Assembly: GCA_018333075.1 (NCBI GenBank)
Contig: BORH01000002.1
Location: 124,001 to 188,000, forward strand
DNA: 64,000 bases
Reading direction: 5' to 3'
DNA from: Heyndrickxia sporothermodurans
GTDB taxonomy: Bacteria; Bacillota; Bacilli; Bacillales; Bacillaceae_C
Shown here piece after piece: positions 35,002 to 44,020 of the stretch (the stretch's first letter is position 1; the number at the start of each line of letters is the position of its first letter). The notes beneath the pieces were generated by a model. That model saw only the letters and a list, made by a program, of their open reading frames with translations, was not told the DNA's origin and ran no database searches. A program made the position numbers and the translations under genes.

Positions 35002-35880
35002 TTATTTAATAAGTTCTTTTTCAAGTAATTTAGTTAGATAGTTCAACAATTCCTCTCTTAAATCTTCGCGCTGTAATGCAAAATCAATAATCGTTTGAAT
35101 GAATCCAAATTTCTCACCTACATCATAACGAACACCATCAAAGTCATAAGCATATACCAATTCATATTTTCTTAATTCTGCTATCGCATCTGTTATTTGA
35201 ATTTCTCCATTAGCACCTGGTTTTAAGTCGCTTAATATTTCGAAAACTTTTGGAGTCAGTATATATCTTCCTAGAATTGCTAGATTTGAAGGTGCTTGAT
35301 TTCGTAATGGTTTTTCTATTAAACTATCAACACGAAAAACCCGTTCACTTATTTGATTTCCATCTACAATCCCGTATCTTGTTACTTCACTTTCAGGTAT
35401 CGTTTGAACACCTAAAATTGAAGCGTTATATCTTTCATATTGCTGAATCATTTGATGTAAACAAGGTTCATCAGATTGGACAATATCATCTCCTAAAAGC
35501 ACAGCAAATGGTTCATTTCCAATGAATTTTCTTGCACACCAAATAGCATTTCCTAAACCTTTTGGCTCTTTCTGACGTATATAATGGATATCTACCAATC
35601 TTGACGATTTTTGAACCTCTTCTAATAATTCAAATTTTCTTCTTTCAATTAAATGATGCTCCAATTCAAATGAATAATCAAAATGATCTTCAATAGCTCT
35701 TTTTCCTTTTCCGGTAACAATAATAATTTCTTCAATTCCTGATGATACAGCTTCCTCAACGATATATTGAATCGTTGGTTTATCAACAATTGGCAACATC
35801 TCTTTTGGCATTGCTTTTGTTGCTGGAAGGAATCTTGTTCCTAATCCCGCTGCTGGTATAATTGCCTTTCGAATTTTCAA
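35002..35880 (-). CDS. galU: UTP-glucose-1-phosphate uridylyltransferase
   Basis: 292 residues. [29 protein letters not shown] (nucleotide loop; quoted Gly-rich core [12 protein letters not shown]), [12 protein letters not shown] and LLGDDI metal site, plus EKP lysine near 202. Makes UDP-glucose for glycan and teichoic acid precursors (GtaB in B. subtilis). TTG start with GGGGG upstream. Second gene of the exopolysaccharide operon. Confidence 0.94.
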   Translation of the reverse strand: MKIRKAIIPAAGLGTRFLPATKAMPKEMLPIVDKPTIQYIVEEAVSSGIEEIIIVTGKGKRAIEDHFDYSFELEHHLIERRKFELLEEVQKSSRLVDIHYIRQKEPKGLGNAIWCARKFIGNEPFAVLLGDDIVQSDEPCLHQMIQQYERYNASILGVQTIPESEVTRYGIVDGNQISERVFRVDSLIEKPLRNQAPSNLAILGRYILTPKVFEILSDLKPGANGEIQITDAIAELRKYELVYAYDFDGVRYDVGEKFGFIQTIIDFALQREDLREELLNYLTKLLEKELIK

Positions 35881-35894
35881 TCCATTTACCCCCT

Positions 35895-37721
35895 TTACAT
35901 AGAAGTTGAAAAGACTGGCATTTTCATTACTTCATTATTAGCTAAGTTTAATAAGTGATTTCTCAATTCATTTTTATTCATATTTAAATAATTTCTTAGT
36001 AATTTCTCTATTTCTTCTATATTTAATAATACCGTTTTACCGATGTAGATATTCGGGTAAATTTGCTGATCATTTACTTCATCATCTTTTAATAGTTCCT
36101 CAAACAATTTTTCTCCTGGTCTTATACCAGTATAGGTAATTCCTATATCCTCGACAGTGTTACCAGATAATTTAATTAGATTTTTCGCTAAATCTACAAT
36201 CTTTACAGGGTCACCCATGTCTAATACAAAGATCTCTCCCCCTTCTGCTAACGCCCCAGCCTGAATTACAAGTCTTGATGCTTCAGGAATGGTCATAAAA
36301 TAACGAATCATATTCGGATGCGTTACAGTAATCGGACCCCCATTTTCAATTTGATTTTTAAATAATGGAATAACACTTCCTCTGCTGCCTAAAACATTTC
36401 CAAATCTAACCGTTACGAATTTTGTTTCACTGTCATTGTTCATATACTGAATCATTATTTCTGCAAGTTTTTTTGAAGCTCCCATCACACTTGTGGGATT
36501 TACTGCTTTATCTGAAGAAATCATAACAAATGTTTTAACGAAATATGTTCTTGCCGCTTTTGCTACATTTATCGTACCAATTAAATTGTTTTTCACTGCC
36601 TCCTCTGGGTTTTCCTCCATTAATGGAACATGTTTATGGGCTGCAGCATGGTATACAACATCTGGTTTAAGTGATTTCATAACTATCATCATTCTATTAA
36701 AATCTTGAATATCAGCAATGACAGGAACAAACTCAATGTTTAAATAAGAAAAACTTGTTTTTAGCTCCATTTCAATTGAATAAATACTGTTTTCACCATG
36801 ACCTAAAAGGATGAGTTTTCTTGGTTTAAAAAGAGCAATTTGTCTGCAAATCTCAGAACCTATTGAGCCTCCAGCACCGGTCACTAATACAATCTTTCCG
36901 GTAATATACTCCGATATACTTTCAATATGAAGCTCTACCGGCTTTCTTCCTAATAGATCTTCAACCTTGACATCTCGAAATTGATTAATCGAGACCTTCC
37001 CTGTTACAATATCCTCAAGCATTGGTAAAATTTTCGTTTTAGCTTTGGTCTTTGCGCATTCATTAAAAATAATATTCAGCTCATTTTTTCCTAAAGATGG
37101 AATGGCAATTATAATGTGATCAACACCGAGCTCATTTACTTTTTCTTCTATAATTTCAACCCCTCCTAAAACAGGAATCCCTAATATATCTAGGTGGTGT
37201 TTTTTTATATTATCATCAATAAAACCTACAGGGAGGAGGTTCGAATCATTATATTTTTTTAGTTGTCTTGCAACCATCATCCCTGCAGATCCCGCACCAA
37301 CAATTAAGGTTCGTTTTTTGTTATTCGAGGGTTGAAGGATAGAATCACGCGAAACTCTCCAGAAAAATCGTGTACCGCCTATAAATAAAACATTAAGAAG
37401 CCATGTGATCACTAGAACACGAAAATAAAAATGATGAGTAATAATAAGTTGAATGATAGCTGCTGTAGTTATGGAAAAAGTGACAGATTTAAGAATAATA
37501 AGTAATTCTTCTGTACTTGCATATTCCCATGCTTTCTTATAAAGTTGATTTTTAAAAATAAAGACATGATGACTAATTAAAATGACGATTGAGCTTATAT
37601 ATACAGGAAAAATATCATCAAAAATAAATGAATTTACTAATAAGTGGCTTATTAAAGAAGCTAAAATGACAAGACATGAATCAATAATAATAAATAATGA
37701 CATTCTTTGTTTATAAGTCAT
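35895..37721 (-). CDS. Membrane UDP-GlcNAc 4,6-dehydratase (EpsC/PglF/CapD-like)
   Basis: 608 residues: four N-terminal membrane segments (about 10-130), a CoA-binding-like Rossmann domain ([20 protein letters not shown]), then the SDR domain with [35 protein letters not shown] and [20 protein letters not shown] (the Met/Lys active site of 4,6-dehydratases). Start moved from 37820 to the ATG at 37721 because GGGGGGAAAGAAT precedes it. First gene of the operon, about 430 bases after the promoter. Produces UDP-4-keto-6-deoxy-GlcNAc. Confidence 0.92.
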   Translation of the reverse strand: MTYKQRMSLFIIIDSCLVILASLISHLLVNSFIFDDIFPVYISSIVILISHHVFIFKNQLYKKAWEYASTEELLIILKSVTFSITTAAIIQLIITHHFYFRVLVITWLLNVLFIGGTRFFWRVSRDSILQPSNNKKRTLIVGAGSAGMMVARQLKKYNDSNLLPVGFIDDNIKKHHLDILGIPVLGGVEIIEEKVNELGVDHIIIAIPSLGKNELNIIFNECAKTKAKTKILPMLEDIVTGKVSINQFRDVKVEDLLGRKPVELHIESISEYITGKIVLVTGAGGSIGSEICRQIALFKPRKLILLGHGENSIYSIEMELKTSFSYLNIEFVPVIADIQDFNRMMIVMKSLKPDVVYHAAAHKHVPLMEENPEEAVKNNLIGTINVAKAARTYFVKTFVMISSDKAVNPTSVMGASKKLAEIMIQYMNNDSETKFVTVRFGNVLGSRGSVIPLFKNQIENGGPITVTHPNMIRYFMTIPEASRLVIQAGALAEGGEIFVLDMGDPVKIVDLAKNLIKLSGNTVEDIGITYTGIRPGEKLFEELLKDDEVNDQQIYPNIYIGKTVLLNIEEIEKLLRNYLNMNKNELRNHLLNLANNEVMKMPVFSTSM

Positions 37722-38046
37722 ATTCTTTCCCCCCTTCACCCTTAGTTCATTTACTTCACAGAACAATATAATTGTGATATCAAAAACAACTGATATCATG
37801 ATCAAAAGGCAAATGCACATTGGTAAATCGTACTTTAATTGTTAATGATTAATATGTATCTAATAAATAATTTGAATGGTCTCTTAAAAATAAAGATAAT
37901 TTTAATTTTTCGGGCATCTAACCCATCCTCACATCACACTACCGACGACAAGCGTCTAAGGTCTATTGACCCACAGCATGATCGAGTGCTTCCATTGATA
38001 ATGGTAAGGAAACATCACCTTAATTCTTTATAACGAACATTATTGT
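37722..38046 (-). other. Long leader of the exopolysaccharide operon
   Basis: No gene. The minus-strand leader runs from the terminator hairpin at 38047-38072 to the first gene, and holds the GC-richer structured stretch at 37908-38015 described separately. The rest is AT-rich. Confidence 0.6.
37908..38015 (-). ncRNA. Candidate EAR / epsC RNA element (processive antiterminator)
   Basis: A GC-richer island in an AT-rich leader. Minus-strand pieces include CCATTATCAATGG, GGGTCAATAGACC, TTAGACGCTTGTCGTCGG and GGGTTAGATGCCCG, several of which fold as small hairpins. Its place directly upstream of an EpsC-like gene is where the EAR RNA of B. subtilis eps lies, and the sequence resembles what I remember of that motif. 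No covariance search was possible, so the class is inferred. Confidence 0.55.
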
Positions 38047-38072
38047 AAAAAAAACCACTCGTTTTCCGAGTG
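38047..38072 (-). terminator. Intrinsic terminator in the exopolysaccharide leader (possible attenuator)
   Basis: CACTCG-gaaaa-CGAGTG stem followed by eight Ts on the minus strand, about 85 nt after the predicted transcription start. The upstream amidase has its own terminator at 38207-38246, so this hairpin acts on operon transcripts. Confidence 0.7.
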
Positions 38073-38161
38073 TTTACTATTTCTATTAAATACTCATCAA
38101 TCTTATTAAAAATAACAACTTAATTACCAAATCACTTTTATTTGGAATTTTATTATTTCTC

Positions 38162-38190
38162 ATTATATTTCTTTATAAAGAACATGTCAA
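38162..38190 (-). promoter_or_regulatory. Consensus sigma-A promoter of the exopolysaccharide operon with SinR-type box
   Basis: Minus strand TTGACA (38185-38190), 17-bp spacer, TATAAT (38162-38167), both hexamers perfect. The spacer contains the palindrome TTCTTTATAAAGAA and with it GTTCTTT (38177-38183), which fits the SinR consensus GTTCTYT. Occupation would block RNA polymerase. Confidence 0.8.
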
Positions 38191-38206
38191 CAGTAAAAAA
38201 TTATTT

Positions 38207-38246
38207 TTGGACATAGGAAAGTCTTACTGTCATATGTCCAAAAATT
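38207..38246 (-). terminator. Terminator of the amidase gene
   Basis: TTTTTGGACATA / TATGTCCAAAAA arms around a 16-nt loop, followed by TAATTTTTT on the minus strand, 20 bases after the amidase stop. Confidence 0.8.
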
Positions 38247-38266
38247 AATGTATTAGTTAGTGCTAA

Positions 38267-39760
38267 TTACATAAACATTGGATTTCCTTTCATTCCTACC
38301 CATAAATCTGATTGTTCAATTAAACTAGCTAGTTTTAATAGCCAATCTTCTTTTCCTTTAGTTGCCATAAATTGCACACCTATTGGCAAACCAGTATTCG
38401 TTATATGTACAGGTATAGAAATAGCAGGCTGTCCAGTTAAGTTAGCTAACTGGGTATATGGAGTATAGGTTAAGCTCGGTTCAAACATATCATAAACTAA
38501 TTTTTGCTGATCTATTTTAGATAGCTCACTAATCTTCAACAACTCGGCAATTTCTTTTTCTCGATGTGTTAATTCACCAACCTTAGGTGCAGCAAAAGCG
38601 GTTGTAGGCGTAAGATAAAGATCATAGGTGCGATGAAAATCGGCCATTTGTGCTGCTGCGACATCCCATTCAGCAATACTTTGTGTAAATTCTGCCGCTG
38701 TTACAGACTTTCCTGCTACCGTTAACACCCACGCAACAATCTCCATATCTCTAGCAGTAATCTCTCTACCAAGTGACCGCTCCATTGAATCGACCATTCC
38801 TGCCATTTCACCATTATTCATAATATAGTAATTTTCCATTAATCGAAGTCCATCAACTTCATTATTTTTTTCTTCAACTTCATGTCCTTGCTCTTCTAAC
38901 CATTGAACCGTTTTAAAAACTGCATGCTTTGCTTCCTCACTAACAGGAGTACCTACAGGAGATTCGACTGTAAAAGCTATTCGGAATTTCTTGCTCGTTT
39001 TCTTTTTTAGCTCCTCAAAATAACTACCTTGAAACAAAGGAGTTTGAAAAGCTGCTTCAGGCTGTAGAGTTTGCAATATGTCTAAAAGTGCTGCACTATC
39101 ACGTACAGACCGAGATAAAACAAAATCAATCGAAGCACCTTGCCATTGACGTCCTACACCAGGTCCAACAGGAGTTCTTCCCCTTGTAGGTTTTAAACCG
39201 AAAAGACCAGTAAAGGAGGCAGGAATTCGTATTGAACCTCCCCCATCACTTGCTCCTGCTAATGGTACAATTCCTGCGGAAACACTAGCAGCTGCTCCCC
39301 CACTTGAACCACCAGGTGAAAAGTCTGTATTCCAAGGATTTCGAGTAGGTCCATGGATTTCTGGCTCAGTAATATTCTTCAACCCGAATTCAGGTGTATT
39401 TGTATGGCCGATAAATAAGAATCCTGCCTTACGTAACCTTGCAACAAAATTCGAATCTCTTTTTGCGTAATAATCCATAAAAAGTTTTGATCCTGAAGAT
39501 AGCGGTTCACCTTCAATTGCTTGAGAAATATCTTTTAATAAGATTGGAACACCAGCAAAAGGCTGATCATCTATATGTAATAATTCTAGCTCCTGATACA
39601 CTTTTTCTTGTCTTGAACGAACAACTGCATTTAATACAGGGTTTACTTCTTCCAAACGGTTGAATGCAGTATCAACTAATTCTTTAGGTGAAACAACTTT
39701 TTTCTTTACTAAGCTTGCTAAACCAACAGCATCCTCTGCTTTATATGATTGCCAGTCCAT
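38267..39760 (-). CDS. Amidase-signature hydrolase
   Basis: 497 residues. Ser-cisSer-Lys triad visible: Lys76 in PILLKDIS, Ser152 in SPGGSSGG and nucleophile Ser176 in DGGGSIRIPA, followed by GLFGLKPTRGRTP. The C-terminal half lacks GatA-specific features and GatB/GatC are not adjacent, so this is a free amidase (6-aminohexanoate-cyclic-dimer hydrolase-like group). GAGGTGTAGAA before the ATG. Substrate unknown. Confidence 0.9.
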   Translation of the reverse strand: MDWQSYKAEDAVGLASLVKKKVVSPKELVDTAFNRLEEVNPVLNAVVRSRQEKVYQELELLHIDDQPFAGVPILLKDISQAIEGEPLSSGSKLFMDYYAKRDSNFVARLRKAGFLFIGHTNTPEFGLKNITEPEIHGPTRNPWNTDFSPGGSSGGAAASVSAGIVPLAGASDGGGSIRIPASFTGLFGLKPTRGRTPVGPGVGRQWQGASIDFVLSRSVRDSAALLDILQTLQPEAAFQTPLFQGSYFEELKKKTSKKFRIAFTVESPVGTPVSEEAKHAVFKTVQWLEEQGHEVEEKNNEVDGLRLMENYYIMNNGEMAGMVDSMERSLGREITARDMEIVAWVLTVAGKSVTAAEFTQSIAEWDVAAAQMADFHRTYDLYLTPTTAFAAPKVGELTHREKEIAELLKISELSKIDQQKLVYDMFEPSLTYTPYTQLANLTGQPAISIPVHITNTGLPIGVQFMATKGKEDWLLKLASLIEQSDLWVGMKGNPMFM

Positions 39761-39836
39761 TTCTACACCTCTGATAAAATATTTTCTTCAATAAATTTTA
39801 AGATTAAACACCTTTTTATATATTGTAAACAATAAA

Positions 39837-39868
39837 AAACGATTAGCCTATATGACTAATCATTTTTT
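39837..39868 (-). terminator. Bidirectional terminator
   Basis: GATTAG-cctatatga-CTAATC stem with A/T runs on both sides, 85 bases after the stop of the small gene at 39952. Confidence 0.65.
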
Positions 39869-39951
39869 GCATACGTTTTAAATTTAGTTTTTATATGCAA
39901 GTAACAGTATGTTACAGGAGGTTAATACCATTCATAAAATAGTACGAATAT

Positions 39952-40137
39952 TTACTTTCTATCTCGATCAATAACTTCTACTGACGAAATAAAGGTTGGG
40001 TTAATAATTAAATCTCCAAATTTTTGAATTACATTTGTCATTAGTCCCATTTGATTAGTAACTTTTTTCATAAATTCATCAATATGTGTATCCACTAAAT
40101 ATTCCTTTCCATTAGCCATAGTAACTTTTACTGGCAT
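39952..40137 (-). CDS. Small conserved-looking protein of unknown function
   Basis: 61 residues starting MPVKVTMANGKEYLVDTHID. The start at 40137 is chosen because AAAGGTGGG lies before it; the frame could extend four codons. Soluble, mixed charged, no cysteine and no membrane segment. Standing alone with its own terminator suggests a real gene. Family not recognised. Confidence 0.6.
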   Translation of the reverse strand: MPVKVTMANGKEYLVDTHIDEFMKKVTNQMGLMTNVIQKFGDLIINPTFISSVEVIDRDRK

Positions 40138-40355
40138 AACGTATCCCACCTTTATTATAAGAAATATTTATCTTATTTTATGAATTCTTTTTCTTAAAAA
40201 GAATCCTATAAGATTTGATTATATGACCTCTTCTTATTATAAAAACACATCCATTTTTCAGTCAAATATTATATATACGTATTTTTATTTTTTAAAGGAG
40301 TTTTCATTCCTCTGTTGAAATTGTACATATAGACCTGTTTAAGGAGGAGAATTAC

Positions 40356-40904
40356 ATGTCAAAAAAGATTTTAATTATTGCCGGTGATGCTGTCGAAGCA
40401 CTTGAAATCTATTATCCTTATTTCCGATGTTTGGAGGAAGGCTTTGATGTAACCATTGCTGCTCCATCAAAGAAAAAATTACAGACAGTTGTTCATGACT
40501 TTATCGGCTGGGACACTTATACAGAAAAAACGGGATATTTAATTGAAGCAAGTGCTACCTTTAGCGATATAAATCCTCAAGAATATGATGGGTTAATTAT
40601 TCCCGGTGGACGAGCACCTGAATATATTCGCTTAGATGAAAATATTCCAAGGATTGTTAGCCATTTCTTCGTTGAAAATAAACCGATTGCCGCAGTCTGT
40701 CATGCTAGTTTAGTATTAACAACCGTAAAGGAACATCTAGTGGGAAGGGAAATAACTGCTTATATAGCATGTAAGCCAGAAGTGGAAGCTGTTGGATCAA
40801 CTTACGTTACTGAACCTCTCCATGTCGACCGGAATCTTGTATCTGGACATGCATGGCCAGACCTGCCCGGACTTATGAGGGAGTTTATTAAACAATTAAC
40901 TTAA
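40356..40904 (+). CDS. DJ-1/PfpI family protein
   Basis: 182 residues of class-I glutamine-amidotransferase-like fold. The nucleophile elbow AAVCHAS puts Cys115 in place, with IIPGGRAPEYIR (oxyanion part) and HAWPDLPG near the C-terminus. Family members are glyoxalase III-like deglycases, chaperones or peptidases. Good RBS (AAGGAGGAGAATTAC). Monocistronic; a GGGACT/AGTCCC hairpin follows at 40918-40951. Confidence 0.88.
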   Translation: MSKKILIIAGDAVEALEIYYPYFRCLEEGFDVTIAAPSKKKLQTVVHDFIGWDTYTEKTGYLIEASATFSDINPQEYDGLIIPGGRAPEYIRLDENIPRIVSHFFVENKPIAAVCHASLVLTTVKEHLVGREITAYIACKPEVEAVGSTYVTEPLHVDRNLVSGHAWPDLPGLMREFIKQLT

Positions 40905-40917
40905 TCAAAATATACTT

Positions 40918-40951
40918 GGGACTGTCTTATAAACACTGTCAGATAGTCCCT
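40918..40951 (+). terminator. Probable terminator after the DJ-1/PfpI gene
   Basis: GGGACTGTCT ... CAGATAGTCCC arms (GGGACT/AGTCCC perfect) shortly after the stop; T-run weak. Confidence 0.5.
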
Positions 40952-40982
40952 TATAAAAATATACATTTTTTTGGAGGCAACG

Positions 40983-41489
40983 ATGAATATAAAACGACTA
41001 GAATCAAAAGATGCTGAATTATATAGAAATCTTCGCCTTAAAGCTTTGAAAGATCACCCAGAGGCATTTGGATCGAGCTATGAAGAGGAAAAAAATCATC
41101 CGATAGAAACATTCGCAGATAAAATCCATTCCAATACTATCTTTACTTTTGGAGCATTTGATCAAAAGGAATTAATCGGTATCGTAACATTGGTAAGGGA
41201 AGTTAAATTAAAATTAAAGCACCGTGCCTCCATCTTTGCTATGTACGTTTTACCAGAAAAACGATCTTTAGGTGTTGGAAATGCTTTGATGACAGAGGCT
41301 ATTCATAAAGCAAATGAGCTAAGCGGTATTGAACAGATTTATTTATCTGTTGTGTCTACAAATTCTCCTGCAAAAAAATTGTATGCTAGTTTAGGATTTG
41401 AAAAATTTGGATATGAGAAAAGAGCTTTAAAGCTTAATGATCAATATGTTGATGAAGAACATATGGTTCTATTTCTTAATGTAACATGA
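40983..41489 (+). CDS. GNAT family N-acetyltransferase
   Basis: 168 residues. N-terminal DAELYRNLRLKALKDHPEAFGSSYEEE, then the acetyl-CoA pyrophosphate loop VLPEKRSLGVGNALM (R-x-x-G-x-G/A) and IYLSVVSTNSPAKKLYASLGF (motif B). The TTG four codons earlier is the ribosome site itself (TTGGAGG), so the ATG at 40983 is the start. Substrate unknown; RimI-like. Confidence 0.88.
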   Translation: MNIKRLESKDAELYRNLRLKALKDHPEAFGSSYEEEKNHPIETFADKIHSNTIFTFGAFDQKELIGIVTLVREVKLKLKHRASIFAMYVLPEKRSLGVGNALMTEAIHKANELSGIEQIYLSVVSTNSPAKKLYASLGFEKFGYEKRALKLNDQYVDEEHMVLFLNVT

Positions 41490-41494
41490 AAAGG

Positions 41495-41530
41495 AAAAGG
41501 AAAGCCTTCATAAAGCTTTCCTTCTAAAAA
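41495..41530. terminator. Bidirectional terminator
   Basis: GGAAAGC-cttcataaa-GCTTTCC stem between convergent GNAT and niaP-like genes. Confidence 0.7.
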
Positions 41531-41549
41531 TATTTGAATTCTTTATCGT

Positions 41550-42758
41550 TTATTCTAACGCAACATTTTTTGTTTCTTTACCTAAGAATAGGACAGATGC
41601 AGCGCCGATTAATACAGAGATACAAAAGATTGTAAAAATAAAAGTAATCGAGAAATTTTGAGCAATAAGATAAGGAACTAATAGCGGACCTAAAATTCCC
41701 CCGATACGACCGAATGCTGTCGCCATTCCAGTTCCAGTTCCTCTAATGGATGTTGGGTATTGTTCTGGGGTATATGCGTATAATCCCCCCCATGCTCCAA
41801 GATTAAAAAAGGAAAGTAAAATACCAGAAGTTATAAGTAATGCTAAAGAATCTGCCGTGCCAAACAAATATGCGCTTAATGCTGTTCCAACCAAATAAAC
41901 AACGAGAACAAATTTTCTTCCGATTTTTTCGATTAACCATGCTGCGGTAAAATATCCAGGTAATTGTGCAAGAGTCATAATTAATACGTACTCAAAACTC
42001 TTAATCATACTGAAACCTTTCATAACCATTACGCTTGGTAACCATAAAAACATTCCATAATAGGAAAAAACAACGCAGAACCATAAAATCCAAAGCATTA
42101 AAGTACGTTTAGTGTATTTTTTTGACCAAACAGCTGCGATATTTTTAAACATTGATGCTTTTTCTTTTTTCTGAATGGTTGATACAAAACGGTCAGAATC
42201 TGGTAAGTGTAATCGAAGATAAAGTGCATAAAATGCAGGAAGTACACTAATTAATAAGGCGATCTGCCAACCATACTTAGGAATAATAAAATAAGATATT
42301 ACGGCTGCGATCAACCATCCAAATGCCCAGAAGCTTTCTAGAAGAACAACTATTCTACCGCGTTTTTCAGTTGGTACACTTTCTGAAACAAGTGTTGAAG
42401 CTACAGGTAGTTCCCCCCCTAGCCCCATACCTATTAAGAATCGTAATATTAAAAAAATAGAAAAGGATGTCGTAAAAGCGGATGCCCCACTTCCTAATGA
42501 AAATAATAATAAAGTAATAATAAAGACCTGCTTACGTCCAATACGATCCGCTAAAATTCCAAAAAGAAATGCACCAACAGCCATTCCAATAGAGTTGATA
42601 CTTCCAATCCACCCCATTTGTTCTACAGATAAATGCCATTCTACATTTAGTGCGGCGATTATAAAAGAAAGCATCCCTACATCCATTGCGTCAAACATCC
42701 ATCCTAGTCCAGCTATCCCGAGTAATTTTCTATTAGATATTTCTTTTTTTCTTACCAT
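41550..42758 (-). CDS. niaP: NiaP-like niacin transporter (MFS)
   Basis: 402 residues, 12 membrane segments. Strong colinear likeness to B. subtilis YceI/NiaP as I recall it: KLLGIAGLGWMFDAMDVGML, SINSIGMAVGAFLFGILADR, RFLIGMGLGGELPVASTLV and VLLESFWAFGWLIAAVISYF. Imports nicotinate/nicotinamide. Start at 42758 follows GGTGGAGGGCACG. A GTGT-CTTT-ACAC dyad at 42912-42923, about 150 bp upstream, might be a NiaR site. Confidence 0.78.
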   Translation of the reverse strand: MVRKKEISNRKLLGIAGLGWMFDAMDVGMLSFIIAALNVEWHLSVEQMGWIGSINSIGMAVGAFLFGILADRIGRKQVFIITLLLFSLGSGASAFTTSFSIFLILRFLIGMGLGGELPVASTLVSESVPTEKRGRIVVLLESFWAFGWLIAAVISYFIIPKYGWQIALLISVLPAFYALYLRLHLPDSDRFVSTIQKKEKASMFKNIAAVWSKKYTKRTLMLWILWFCVVFSYYGMFLWLPSVMVMKGFSMIKSFEYVLIMTLAQLPGYFTAAWLIEKIGRKFVLVVYLVGTALSAYLFGTADSLALLITSGILLSFFNLGAWGGLYAYTPEQYPTSIRGTGTGMATAFGRIGGILGPLLVPYLIAQNFSITFIFTIFCISVLIGAASVLFLGKETKNVALE

Positions 42759-43164
42759 CGTGCCCTCCACCTGTTATCTATGAAAATAATATCCCCATAT
42801 TTTTCTTATTTATTTGTCTCCCATCATTTTTACAAAAGTTAAAAGGACCTCCTTCATTAAAAACCTCTGTGAATACATACCTAATCAATGAATCTTCATC
42901 TATATTATCATGTGTCTTTACACTTGTCACTACTTTTGTGTAATCAGCTACAAAAAGACTAGCATATTATTACTCTATTGCTTTACATCAGTAAAATTTT
43001 TCTTAGTCAAAGGTTTTATGATAAAATCCATATAGGATGGTTTGGAAAAGGACAAAGTGCAAACCATTCAAATGTAAATGTCCTCTTTAACTAATGATGA
43101 GCAAGTAAGTTCTTTCGGAATATAAACCCAAAATAACAAACAGCATAGGAGTATAAGAATACAT
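42759..43164. other. Divergent intergenic region with operator-like dyad and leader pseudoknot
   Basis: No gene. It holds the GTGTCTTTACAC dyad (42912-42923), a likely plus-strand promoter around 42990-43025 (TATGATAAAAT) and interleaved stems at 43037-43084 that could fold as an H-type pseudoknot in the leader of the HAD gene. Confidence 0.5.
43037..43084 (+). ncRNA. Possible H-type pseudoknot leader
   Basis: Stem A ATGGTTTG (43037-43044) / CAAACCAT (43060-43067) is interleaved with stem B AGGACA (43049-43054) / TGTCCT (43079-43084). This order, A5'-B5'-A3'-B3', is a pseudoknot topology, 80 nt before the HAD start codon. Does not match a riboswitch class I know. Confidence 0.35.
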
Positions 43165-43956
43165 ATGACTCAATACAAAATTGTTTTTTTAGACATTGAT
43201 GGAACGGTATTAAGACCTGATGATATTATTGAGGAATCCACAAAAAAAGCGATTGCTGATGTTCAGGATAAAGGATTAGAAGTTCTTTTAGCCACAGGTA
43301 GACCGCTACATGAAATTTCACATATTGCAAAAGAATTAAATATCCATTCATACATTGGTTACAACGGTGCATACGCCGTTTATAAAGGAAAAGATGTGTT
43401 GAAAAAACCAATGGACACAAATATAGTCCAACAATTCCTTTCCATTGCAAAGGATCAAGGGAATGAAGTCGTAATGTATACAAACGAGAAAAATCTCTTT
43501 ACTGCTTTGGAAGAATCCAATGTAAAAAACTTTATTGACAAATTTCATATGAAGAAAAATGAAATTTATTCAAATAAATATCTTGACAGTATCCTTGGAA
43601 TGACGTTGATTAAATTAAATGAAAACGATCCATCCCTCTATGAAAAGGAAGAAGATATACATTTATCGCGTGTCAATGTAAAAGGCTTAACCAATAACTA
43701 TGATGTAATTAGAGATACAGTTAATAAAGGAATTGCTGTAAAGGCCGTTTTAGATCTATTAGAAATTAATAGGGAAAATGCAATTGCTTTCGGTGATGGA
43801 ATGAATGATAAAGAAATGCTTTCCTATGTAGGAGAAGGATTTGCGATGGGCAATGCCGACCCGAGTTTACTTAAATATGCAAAACATCAAACATCTAAAG
43901 TTACAGATTCAGGTATATATAACGGCTTAAAATCACTGGGATTATTAGATCATTAA
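43165..43956 (+). CDS. Cof-type HAD-IIB phosphatase
   Basis: 263 residues. Motif I FLDIDGTVL (nucleophile Asp10, Asp12), motif II LLATGRP, lysine region NKGIAVKAVL and motif IV FGDGMNDKEML, with a C2-type cap between (about 85-185). Typical sugar-phosphate/FMN phosphatases; specificity not readable. RBS GGAG is 13 bases before the ATG, somewhat long, which leaves room for leader control. Confidence 0.9.
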   Translation: MTQYKIVFLDIDGTVLRPDDIIEESTKKAIADVQDKGLEVLLATGRPLHEISHIAKELNIHSYIGYNGAYAVYKGKDVLKKPMDTNIVQQFLSIAKDQGNEVVMYTNEKNLFTALEESNVKNFIDKFHMKKNEIYSNKYLDSILGMTLIKLNENDPSLYEKEEDIHLSRVNVKGLTNNYDVIRDTVNKGIAVKAVLDLLEINRENAIAFGDGMNDKEMLSYVGEGFAMGNADPSLLKYAKHQTSKVTDSGIYNGLKSLGLLDH

Positions 43957-44020
43957 TCAAGATTTGTAAATAAAAACTGTCCAAATTTAGTATTTTAAAT
44001 AATAGAAAAGGATGCTAGTA

